Assembly (NCBI RefSeq): GCF_040712075.1
Contig: NZ_JBFCVL010000005.1
Location: 372,001 to 436,000, forward strand
Length of the DNA: 64,000 bases
Source: Fodinicurvata sp. EGI_FJ10296
GTDB taxonomy: Bacteria; Pseudomonadota; Alphaproteobacteria; DSM-16000; Inquilinaceae
Reading direction: 5' to 3'
Positions 49,944 through 57,281 of the stretch are shown piece after piece. The first letter of the stretch is position 1. Each line of letters begins with the position of its first letter. The notes below the pieces were generated by a model. The model saw only the letters and a program-made list of their open reading frames with translations, did no database searches and was not told the DNA's origin. Position numbers and translations under genes: made by a program.

Positions 49944-52343
49944 ATGACGGCTTCTCTGCGCCCCGTGCTGCCGATCCTGCTGGCACTGCTGCTGATTGCC
50001 GCTGCGGGCGGGGGTGTGCGGTACTTCCACTACACTCTGCCATATGCCGAGATCTGGGCTGAAGGTGAGTCCGGCCCGGATTTACCTGCCACACAGGACG
50101 AACGGGCCGACGCCTATCGTGCCGCCTATGGTTTTCGGGACGAGGCCGGGCGGTGGACGTCGCTGCCGGTCGGCCATGACTCATACTATTTTATGCGGAT
50201 GGCGCGGCGGATCGCGGCGACGGGCACGCCCTGCACGCCGGGTCTTGACGGTTGCCACGACGATCTCGCCAGCGCACCGACCGGTCGGCCAGTGCTGGAC
50301 GCCTGGTCGCCGCATCCTCATGCCATTGCCGGTGTGCACCGGCTATGGACGGCGATCGATCCGGCACGGCCGATTCTGGATTCCGCCCGCGTGCATGCCT
50401 GGCTGATGATGACGCTGGGCGGCCTGACGGCATTTTTCCTGGTACGATCCGCGGTCGGGCGCGGCTTTCCCGGCTGGGCGGGCGGCGTCACCGCCGCGAT
50501 TGGCCTGTGCCTCAATCCGTTGATCATTCAGCGCACGTTCGGCGCTGATGACGATGTCTGGATCCTGGCGCTGATGCTGGCGGGCGGGCTTTGCGCCGTG
50601 CGGGCCTTTGACCCGGCAGGAGCGGGAATCCGCCGTGCTGCATGGGCCGCCAGCGCCGGCGCCATGGCGGGAACGCTATCTCTGGCCTGGGGCGGCTGGC
50701 CGTTTCTGGCCGTCGTCATGACCGGACTGGGCCTGACGGCGATGGTATGGCCGTTCATCAGGCCCCGCCCGTTGAGGGCGTGGCGCGAGGGAGCATGCGC
50801 AGTGCTGCTCGTCGCGGCGATGATTCTGGTAATGGGCGCGATTGCAGCGGTGCAAATCACGGCCGACGACCTGCGCGCATTTCTGGCCATTGCGGCGAAC
50901 ACGGTCGGCACGGGCGCTGAGCCGCCGCCGGTGGACGCCACACCCGTGCCCGATGCCTTCGCCAGCGTTGCGGAATTGACAGAACCGGCGTGGAGCGACA
51001 TTGCCCGGACGATCGGCTGGGTCATGGGCGGGCTGGCCGTGGTCGGTCTCGCGGCCGCGGCGTGGAAGATCGTTCGGCGCATCGGAGGCTGGTTTCCGGC
51101 CGCCTGGATTCTGCCCGTCGTCTGGCTGCTTGCCGGGCTTTCCCTGGCCGGTGATGCCGAACGGTTCGGCATTCTGCTTTTTCCGCCCGTAGCGATTCTT
51201 TCCGGGGCCGGATTGGCGGTGGTGCTGTCGTTGCTCGCCGGGGCCCAGCGTAACCGGGGCGCGACACAGACCAGACCGGCGATCGCCGCGACGGCCATGA
51301 CCTGCATCGTGGTCCTGGTCCCGGTCCTCGTCTGGGGGGCGGCTGTCTGGCGCGGGATAGAGACCGTCTCCGGCAACCGGCCCGCCCTGGACCAGCGATG
51401 GGTGTCGGTGTTCTCGCAGCTCCGGGACGACAGTGCCGAGGATGCCGTTCTCATCGGATGGTGGGATGTCGGGCATTGGGCGACGTTCTGGGCGGAAAGG
51501 GCCACGGTCCTTGATGGCGCCACCATCGGCAGCCCCCGCACGCCGGCCGTCGCGCGGCTGCTGGGCGCCGACGCCGATGGTCCGATCGGCGCACTGGTTG
51601 CGTCCTCGGCATGCCCTGATGGCGAAAACCCGATCGGCTGCGGCACGCGCGAACTGTATCTGCTGACCTCGTCTGACCTGCTTTCCATCGACGGCTGGAT
51701 GATCGCGGGCTTCTGGGATGCCGAGCGGGCCCGCCTGCTGGATTCGTTCGCCGCCGGGGATCGGACCCAGAACCATTCGCCGGAGATGCAGTCGGAAATG
51801 GCCGGCGTCACGTCCCGGCGGCAGCGAGCGCTGTTCGCCGCACCCCAGGCGCGCATCTGGTCGCGCGACTGGCACGACTGCACCGTCGATGAAAACGGGC
51901 GCTATGACTGTGGTCTCGATATCGGCAGCGCCGATGGCTGGCGGCTGGTGTCGTTCCGGTTCGATCCCGCCGCGCCGGAAGAGTCGCATCTGATATTGCA
52001 GCCGCCAGAGTCGGGCGATGGGACCTCGGGCGATCGGACCACGGCGCGCCCGGCGATGCTGCGGGTCGCCACGGCATCGTCTTTGATCGAGTTCCATGCC
52101 ACACCGGGGTCCACGAGGCCGGGAGTGCTGGTGGACACGGCCGAACAGCGGGTTTTTGTCGGCATGCAGCCGTTGCTCAAGTCACTGGTCGCGCGGCTGG
52201 TGCTTCTGGATGGCCGATTCGACGATCACAGGGCCACATCCGTCGCCCAAAGCACGGGGCTGGAGGGGGGCACCGTGCGGGCATGGCGCCTGAGACTGCC
52301 TGAATCCCCGGACGAATCGTTGGACGAAACGGGCCCCAACTGA
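49944..52343 (+). CDS. STT3/AglB/PglB-like oligosaccharyltransferase
   Basis: A 799-residue membrane protein with a long C-terminal soluble domain. Landmarks of the GT66 family are: the first acidic motif with D79 (LPVGHDSYYFMRMARRIAAT), the second acidic motif D202-D204 (IIQRTFGADDDVWIL), the SVAE motif (residues 341-344, matching SVSE/TIxE of known enzymes), a conserved R407 (AERFGILLFPPVAIL) and the acceptor-sequon-binding WWDVG (506-510, in VLIGWWDVGHWATFW). About 12 membrane segments lie between residues 5 and 470. It should transfer a lipid-linked glycan to Asn of exported proteins. The start ATG lies 28 bases after the GT28 gene; the end overlaps imuA tail to tail by 118 bases. Confidence 0.9.
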   Translation: MTASLRPVLPILLALLLIAAAGGGVRYFHYTLPYAEIWAEGESGPDLPATQDERADAYRAAYGFRDEAGRWTSLPVGHDSYYFMRMARRIAATGTPCTPGLDGCHDDLASAPTGRPVLDAWSPHPHAIAGVHRLWTAIDPARPILDSARVHAWLMMTLGGLTAFFLVRSAVGRGFPGWAGGVTAAIGLCLNPLIIQRTFGADDDVWILALMLAGGLCAVRAFDPAGAGIRRAAWAASAGAMAGTLSLAWGGWPFLAVVMTGLGLTAMVWPFIRPRPLRAWREGACAVLLVAAMILVMGAIAAVQITADDLRAFLAIAANTVGTGAEPPPVDATPVPDAFASVAELTEPAWSDIARTIGWVMGGLAVVGLAAAAWKIVRRIGGWFPAAWILPVVWLLAGLSLAGDAERFGILLFPPVAILSGAGLAVVLSLLAGAQRNRGATQTRPAIAATAMTCIVVLVPVLVWGAAVWRGIETVSGNRPALDQRWVSVFSQLRDDSAEDAVLIGWWDVGHWATFWAERATVLDGATIGSPRTPAVARLLGADADGPIGALVASSACPDGENPIGCGTRELYLLTSSDLLSIDGWMIAGFWDAERARLLDSFAAGDRTQNHSPEMQSEMAGVTSRRQRALFAAPQARIWSRDWHDCTVDENGRYDCGLDIGSADGWRLVSFRFDPAAPEESHLILQPPESGDGTSGDRTTARPAMLRVATASSLIEFHATPGSTRPGVLVDTAEQRVFVGMQPLLKSLVARLVLLDGRFDDHRATSVAQSTGLEGGTVRAWRLRLPESPDESLDETGPN

Positions 52344-53158
52344 CCGGATGGCATGCGCGCCGGCATCAGGGAAAACCCGTGACCCTCACCCTCCCCGGCG
52401 CCCTGCCACACCACATCCCAACGACCCGGCCGGCCACCCCGGCTGCGCACCAGTTCCAGCCGCCAGGCCGAGTATCCGACGCCGGGCACGGGGCCCAGCG
52501 GCGTCATCTCGGGCAGGGACGACAGGCTCGTCACCAGCCACCGGGTATGGGCCGCGATCGGCACCGCACCGGCATCGCTGCCGTCATTGCGGGTCAGCCG
52601 GCGGCGCAACAGCAGTGCCGGCGTGCTTCCGGCTTCCGCCGCCAGTTGCAGGCGGCGGCTGGCGGTCAGATCCACACCGTCGCATTCGGCCACGACAGCG
52701 GCGGCGGCGGCGGAACGAAGCGCCTCCTCCAGCGCCCATAAAAGCGCCTTGCCGCGCGCCTTGACCCGGATCAGGGCATTCGCCGCCAGTCCGAACGGCG
52801 CGAGCGCCGGGGCAAACAGATCGTCATGGGGCCCGACCCAGATCACGATCCGGCTCCGGCCGATTTCTTTTGCCGCGCCCGCCTCTCCGGCGCCGACGAA
52901 CCGGCCCGCCAGCGCCAGCGCAAAGCCCATCGCCGCGCCGTCCCCCCGTCCGTCCACCGGGCCCGCCACCTCGTGCAAGCCGACGCGGCTGATTCCGCCG
53001 CCGGGAAGGCTCTCGTCGATCGCCGACAGGCCGAGCGGGCAAACACCATGCCGCCCGCTGTCGGCTTCGCCGTGTTCGAGATGGCGGATACGCGCCCGCA
53101 ACGCGGCGATCGTGCCCGTTTCAGCACCCTTCTCCTGCGCGTTTTTTGCCGCTGCCAT
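52226..53158 (-). CDS. imuA: ImuA, SOS mutagenesis factor (RecA-like)
   Basis: A 310-residue ImuA-type protein: IAALRARIRHLEHGEADS, GVCPLGLSAIDESLPGGGIS, VGLHEVAGPVDGRGDGAAM, IVIWVGPHDDLFAPALAPFG, VVAECDGVDLTASRRLQLAA and the C-terminal YSAWRLELVRSRGGRPGRWD. ImuA normally works with ImuB and DnaE2 in error-prone repair and is encoded with them. Here neither follows: the next gene downstream is the convergent STT3 gene. A LexA box lies 42 bases before the start. The last 39 codons overlap the STT3 gene. ATG 53158 with GGAG upstream is chosen over 53251. Confidence 0.88.
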   Translation of the reverse strand: MAAAKNAQEKGAETGTIAALRARIRHLEHGEADSGRHGVCPLGLSAIDESLPGGGISRVGLHEVAGPVDGRGDGAAMGFALALAGRFVGAGEAGAAKEIGRSRIVIWVGPHDDLFAPALAPFGLAANALIRVKARGKALLWALEEALRSAAAAAVVAECDGVDLTASRRLQLAAEAGSTPALLLRRRLTRNDGSDAGAVPIAAHTRWLVTSLSSLPEMTPLGPVPGVGYSAWRLELVRSRGGRPGRWDVVWQGAGEGEGHGFSLMPARMPSGQLGPVSSNDSSGDSGSLRRHARTVPPSSPVLWATDVAL

Positions 53159-53199
53159 CGAGTCTCCACCACTTTCCCGTTCCGCGAGGTGGAGTTTAC

Positions 53200-53214
53200 G
53201 TTCTCTTTTTGTTC
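53200..53214. promoter_or_regulatory. LexA box of alphaproteobacterial type (SOS operator)
   Basis: GTTC, seven bases, GTTC matches the alphaproteobacterial LexA operator exactly. It is placed 42 bases upstream of imuA and 41 bases from the end of the Dabb gene, in the imuA promoter region. Confidence 0.88.
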
Positions 53215-53254
53215 TATTCAAGACTCCCCTGCGTGGATAGTCGCCAATCACGGA

Positions 53255-53563
53255 TCAGGAGGACGAATGAATATCCGCGACCATGCGGATTTCCCGCAGC
53301 GGCTTCACGATTGCGGTTGATTCCTGGTACAGCGGGTGCGCCTTGAAGGCCGCCAGGGCGTCCTCGTCATCGAATTCGCCATAGACGACGACATCGGTGG
53401 TATCATCGACCCCGTCGAGTTCCAGATTGCGCGCAATCTCGACCCGCCGCGCATGGGGAATCCGGGTCAAGCGGCCCAGACCGTCCAGAATGGTCGGCAG
53501 GTCGGACTTATCCGCCGCCGAGAAGAATACGATATGCCGGATCACCAGAGACCGTCCGCTCAA
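53255..53563 (-). CDS. Dabb-family stress-responsive alpha/beta barrel protein
   Basis: A 102-residue protein with the Dabb pattern: VIRHIVFFSAADKSDLPTIL, VVVYGEFDDEDALAAFKAHP and LYQESTAIVKPLREIRMVAD. The fold is a small dimeric ferredoxin-like barrel; no reaction is assigned. It lies upstream of imuA on the same strand but the LexA box between them serves imuA. Confidence 0.88.
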   Translation of the reverse strand: MSGRSLVIRHIVFFSAADKSDLPTILDGLGRLTRIPHARRVEIARNLELDGVDDTTDVVVYGEFDDEDALAAFKAHPLYQESTAIVKPLREIRMVADIHSSS

Positions 53564-53653
53564 AGCTGCAGGAATAGAGGCGACCCACGCCGCCTGAATT
53601 TTTCTCGACCAAACCTACTCATGCCGCGCAAAACCGCAAGCGATACGAACCGC

Positions 53654-54538
53654 CTACAGCAACTCCGTCGCAAGCCCGAAGCCGGTCAGTTCCTCGTCGG
53701 TCAGATAATACATCGACAGGGGCGGCGTCTCCAGGGCGTGAACCCAGACTCCCGGATCGACGCCGGACCGCTCGAACAGCCGGATCACGGCCCCGTTCAG
53801 CCGCTGCACGTCGTAAACGGCCAGATCGGTACCGAAAAGACCGCCGGTATCCTCGACGCCCTCGTCGGCCAGAAAGATCTGATGTACCCCGACCCAGGCA
53901 TCGGCCGACACCAGACGCTGCCGGCCCGCCGCCAGAACGACCGGACAGGTCGAGGCGCAAAGCCCGTCCCCCGTGACGATCGTCGTCAGTTCGCGTTCGT
54001 GGATCACGTCGGCCAGTGTCATGCCTTCCTGCAGCGCGCCACCCGGCGAATTCAGCACCAGGGCTTCGATGTCGGGATGGGCGTTGAGGAACCGTTCCAC
54101 CTCTCCCGCCGTGCCGGGCAGAATGGCCCCGGCGGCAAGCGCGGTCACCATGCCGGCCACGGGCACGGTGCGTTCCACCGTCATGCGCCCCCGCACCGGT
54201 TCCATCGGCGGGCCGGACGGCAGATCCATGCCGGCGGCATCGTCGCGAATGCGGCGCGGCCACAGGCGCGGCGAATAGGGCCGGACCTGATCGCCCGGCG
54301 TCGGCGCCGCGGTCGGATTGCCGACGGCGTCCCCGTTTCCGGGCATTTGCCCCCCGCCCGGCGACAGGGCGCCGCTTTCCACGACGTCGAGGACAAGCAC
54401 CAGCGCCGCCATGCCGAACGCGCCGCGAATGATCCAGCGCGCCCCTTCCCGAGACCGGGTCGCCGCCGCCCAGCGCAACAACCGGCCGCCGCTGGCATTA
54501 TCCGTTGGGGTGTTCGACTGTGTCTCCGTGTCTGCCAT
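53654..54538 (-). CDS. Membrane-anchored ClpP/SppA-like serine protease
   Basis: A 294-residue protein. An N-terminal membrane segment (IIRGAFGMAALVLVLDVV, about residues 34-51) is followed by a linker and a ClpP-crotonase fold: GMVTALAAGAILPGTAGE, LVLNSPGGALQEGMTLADVI (oxyanion SPGG), the serine in LCASTCPVVLAAGRQRLVSA and the histidine in WVGVHQIFLADEGV. Similar proteins are predicted periplasmic ClpP-like proteases. ATG 54538 is chosen; upstream in-frame codons shadow the next gene. It is 13 bases downstream of an unknown membrane protein gene and is probably in one operon with it. Confidence 0.85.
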   Translation of the reverse strand: MADTETQSNTPTDNASGGRLLRWAAATRSREGARWIIRGAFGMAALVLVLDVVESGALSPGGGQMPGNGDAVGNPTAAPTPGDQVRPYSPRLWPRRIRDDAAGMDLPSGPPMEPVRGRMTVERTVPVAGMVTALAAGAILPGTAGEVERFLNAHPDIEALVLNSPGGALQEGMTLADVIHERELTTIVTGDGLCASTCPVVLAAGRQRLVSADAWVGVHQIFLADEGVEDTGGLFGTDLAVYDVQRLNGAVIRLFERSGVDPGVWVHALETPPLSMYYLTDEELTGFGLATELL

Positions 54539-54551
54539 CGCGGTTCGCCGC

Positions 54552-55871
54552 CTATTCCGCCGCCCGGCGGTCGGCGCCAGTTCCCGTGTCCCGGATGTCG
54601 GGCGTAGAAGGGGCATCGGTACCCGCCGAAGCATCCGTCGCAGCGATGGCATCGTCCTGCCCGGCCTGATCGGCATCCACCGCCCGGTTCGCGGACGGCC
54701 GGCGTTCCAGCGCATCCAGGGCGGCGATGGCCAAACGCATGTCGCGCAGCGTTATGCTGTCATCCGGCGGCATCTGGTCTTCCTGATTGCGGATGGCGCC
54801 GTGAACGACCATCAGCACCAGAACCAGCACGCCGGGCAACAGGTCAATCGCGATCGCGCCCGCCCAGCTCGGCACGAAGGCGCCGGCATAGCGGATGACC
54901 GCTTCGGCCGGTGATAGTGGCGTGAAGCGGAACGGCGCCACCGCCGGGCGGTCGAGTATGTCACCCGCCGCCGTGCTCAGAGCTGCGGATGTTTCCGATA
55001 TCGTGCGCTGCACTTCCTCCAGCACCAGTGCCTGACGGTCGCGCAAGCCGCCCTCGCCATCTCCCACGGCCGGGCGGATGAACGAGCGCGCCAGATCCCG
55101 TGCCTGACGCTGTACGGCCGGTGCGACGGATGTCTGCGTCAGGGCGGAAATGACACCGGTCAGGCCGACCGCTTCGTCGGCATAGGCAATCGTCCGGCTC
55201 TGAATATCGCCCCGGCCGGAGACCAGTTCCCGCATGCGGTTCAGGTGGCGGCCGCCCTGACGATACAGACTGTCGGTTTCGCCGGCGGCCGACGATATCT
55301 GGTCGCCGAGACTGGCCAGCGACGTGGCCGTCTGGTCGAGATACTGCACCACCGTGCCCCGGCCCGCCGTGCCGGTCAGGGTGCCTTCGGCCTGCTCGCG
55401 CTCCGCCAGATCGCGGAACCGCCGCTCGGCGATGCGGATGTCCGGCAGCAGGGATTGCGCGGCAATCGCGTTCTCGTGGCTTTCCTCAAGCCGGGATTGA
55501 TAGGATTCGGTCGTCACCGCCAGATGCTGCGACACAGCCGCCGATCCGGCGAGTGCTGCCGCGTTCAGCCAGCTCGACATGGCGATGATGGCCACCGAGC
55601 CGATCGCCATGGCGACGAACAGCCCCATCCGGGCGGCGCTGCCCCGCATCCGGGGCAGAAACCGCATGATGTATTCCCAGAAGACGAAGATACCGACCGC
55701 AACCGCGCCGGCATAGGCGAAGCACGCAAAGATGCTCAGCAGCGTGTCGCCCTCGATCAGACCGCGAACGCCAATATAGGTATAGATGCCGCTCGCGGTC
55801 GCCAGGACGGCCAGGGCCGCCGTGGTGATCGGTTCAAGAGAAGAAATGCCGTGGCGCAACTCCCGGCTCAT
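54552..55871 (-). CDS. Membrane protein of unknown function
   Basis: A 439-residue protein. Membrane segments lie near residues 16-37, 43-65 and 82-102 (FVAMAIGSVAIIAMSSWLNA). A long helical, probably periplasmic region follows, rich in Glu, Arg and Ala (DIRIAERRFRDLAEREQAEG), and then another membrane segment near 340-360 (AIDLLPGVLVLVLMVVHGAI). The acidic C-terminal tail is probably cytoplasmic. I do not recognise the family. The overall plan resembles helical sensor or septal proteins without a catalytic domain. The likely partner is the ClpP-like protease encoded next. Confidence 0.8.
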   Translation of the reverse strand: MSRELRHGISSLEPITTAALAVLATASGIYTYIGVRGLIEGDTLLSIFACFAYAGAVAVGIFVFWEYIMRFLPRMRGSAARMGLFVAMAIGSVAIIAMSSWLNAAALAGSAAVSQHLAVTTESYQSRLEESHENAIAAQSLLPDIRIAERRFRDLAEREQAEGTLTGTAGRGTVVQYLDQTATSLASLGDQISSAAGETDSLYRQGGRHLNRMRELVSGRGDIQSRTIAYADEAVGLTGVISALTQTSVAPAVQRQARDLARSFIRPAVGDGEGGLRDRQALVLEEVQRTISETSAALSTAAGDILDRPAVAPFRFTPLSPAEAVIRYAGAFVPSWAGAIAIDLLPGVLVLVLMVVHGAIRNQEDQMPPDDSITLRDMRLAIAALDALERRPSANRAVDADQAGQDDAIAATDASAGTDAPSTPDIRDTGTGADRRAAE

Positions 55872-55977
55872 ACCGTCGCCTTCCGATCCATCAATATCCC
55901 GAGCCTCACGCCCTGCATGCCAACAGTAGCAGAATTAGGGCGCGGCGGGGTCAATCCTGATGGCCGCACGGGTGCGA

Positions 55978-56814
55978 TCAGGCGATTGCCGGTGCCGGGT
56001 CCCAGGCCGGAGCAGTTGCCGGGTCGACCAGACGCCCGCCGCCGCGCAGATTGCCGATCTCGGCCATTTCGTCGGTGGACAACGCAAAGTCGAATATATC
56101 GAAGTTGGAGCGGATATTGGCCGGGGTACCGCTTTTCGGGATAGCGGCGACGCCGTCCTGCTGGATGTGCCAGCGCAGCGTCACCTGCGACGCCGTCTTG
56201 CCGTGGCGTTCGCCGATCCGTTTCAGCACCGCATTGTCCTGCACCGATCCGCGCGCCAGCGGACAGTACGAGGTGATCAGAATGTCGTGGGCACGGGCAT
56301 AGTCCAGCACAGGTGTCTGGTTCAGAAACGGATGATATTCGACCTGATTGCAAAAAACCGGCGCCCCGATCTTTTCGACCGCCTCGCGCATCAGGGCTAC
56401 CGGAAAATTGCTGACGCCGAACCGGCGGATCTTGCCCGCCGCCTGGGCTTCCTGCATGGCAGCCAGGGTGTCAGCCAGCGGAATTTCCGGATTGGGCCAG
56501 TGCACCAGATACAGATCCAGATAGTCGGTTCGCAACTTGTCCAGGCTCTGGGCCAGCGCGCGGCCGAGATCGTCGGGGCGGAGATTGTTCGGCCAGACCT
56601 TGGTGGTCAGGAAGATGTCTTCGCGCGGAACCGATCCGCTGGCCAGACCGGCGCCGACCTCGGCTTCGTTGCCGTACATTTCGGCCGTGTCGATGTGCCG
56701 ATAGCCGACATCCAGCGCCGTTGCGACGGCGCGGGTCGCGTCCTCGCCCGTCAGTTTGAAGGTGCCGAAGCCCAGGGCCGGCACTTCGACGCCCTGAATA
56801 GTGTGGGTAATCAT
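55978..56814 (-). CDS. Aldo/keto reductase
   Basis: A 278-residue NADPH-dependent reductase of the AKR family. Catalytic residues are visible: Asp and Tyr in YRHIDTAEMYGNEAEVGAGL, Lys in LTTKVWPNNL and His in YLDLYLVHWPNPE. The cofactor part includes FGVSNFPVALM, NQVEYHPFLNQ and IPKSGTPANIRSNFDIFDF. It is close to the 2,5-diketo-gluconate reductase type. The start ATG 56814 fits the family; the frame is open 27 codons upstream. Confidence 0.93.
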   Translation of the reverse strand: MITHTIQGVEVPALGFGTFKLTGEDATRAVATALDVGYRHIDTAEMYGNEAEVGAGLASGSVPREDIFLTTKVWPNNLRPDDLGRALAQSLDKLRTDYLDLYLVHWPNPEIPLADTLAAMQEAQAAGKIRRFGVSNFPVALMREAVEKIGAPVFCNQVEYHPFLNQTPVLDYARAHDILITSYCPLARGSVQDNAVLKRIGERHGKTASQVTLRWHIQQDGVAAIPKSGTPANIRSNFDIFDFALSTDEMAEIGNLRGGGRLVDPATAPAWDPAPAIA

Positions 56815-56916
56815 GGAACTCTCCCGATTTCGGTTACAATCGTCGGCGCATCGTAACCTTGTCGGGAGCGCACGCAAAATCAACAACCATCGCAAGGCGG
56901 TGGCTGTCGTGTCAGG

Positions 56917-57159
56917 TCAGGACTGATGGTTCAGCAGTCCGGCAATCTCGTCCTTCAAGGCCATCCGCTTTTTGCGCATTTCCTTCTCGACGTCCTCGGC
57001 AACCGGTTCAACGCCCGTCTCCATGCGGTGAATCTCGCGATTGACCTCGTGATACTGGTCGAACAGCTTGCGGAAGTGGCCGTCACTCTCCTTGAGCCGA
57101 TGAATGGCGTCGGTCTTGTCGGGGAACTCTTCTGCGAGTTCGTGGGGAACGTGGCTCAT
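56917..57159 (-). CDS. YdcH-family (DUF465) small helical protein
   Basis: An 80-residue protein with the DUF465 pattern: HELAEEFPDKTDAIHRLKES, DGHFRKLFDQYHEVNREIHR and EKEMRKKRMALKDEIAGLL. It is predicted to be an all-helical coiled hairpin. The function is unknown. It stands alone between the reductase and the antiporter gene. Confidence 0.92.
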   Translation of the reverse strand: MSHVPHELAEEFPDKTDAIHRLKESDGHFRKLFDQYHEVNREIHRMETGVEPVAEDVEKEMRKKRMALKDEIAGLLNHQS

Positions 57160-57226
57160 GGCGGAATCCTTTTCTGATCCTTGGTTCAGGTGGCGTAACC
57201 TGCCCCCGGCATGTGGGGACGTCGTT

Positions 57227-57274
57227 GATCCAGGTCAAAGGGGATCCAGGTCAAAGGCGATCCAGGTCAAAGGG
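57227..57274. repeat. Three tandem copies of a 16-bp repeat
   Basis: GATCCAGGTCAAAGG(G/C) is repeated at 57227-57242, 57243-57258 and 57259-57274, with a decayed fourth unit after it. It lies immediately downstream of the antiporter stop codon at 57282. Confidence 0.9.
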
Positions 57275-57281
57275 GACCGGA

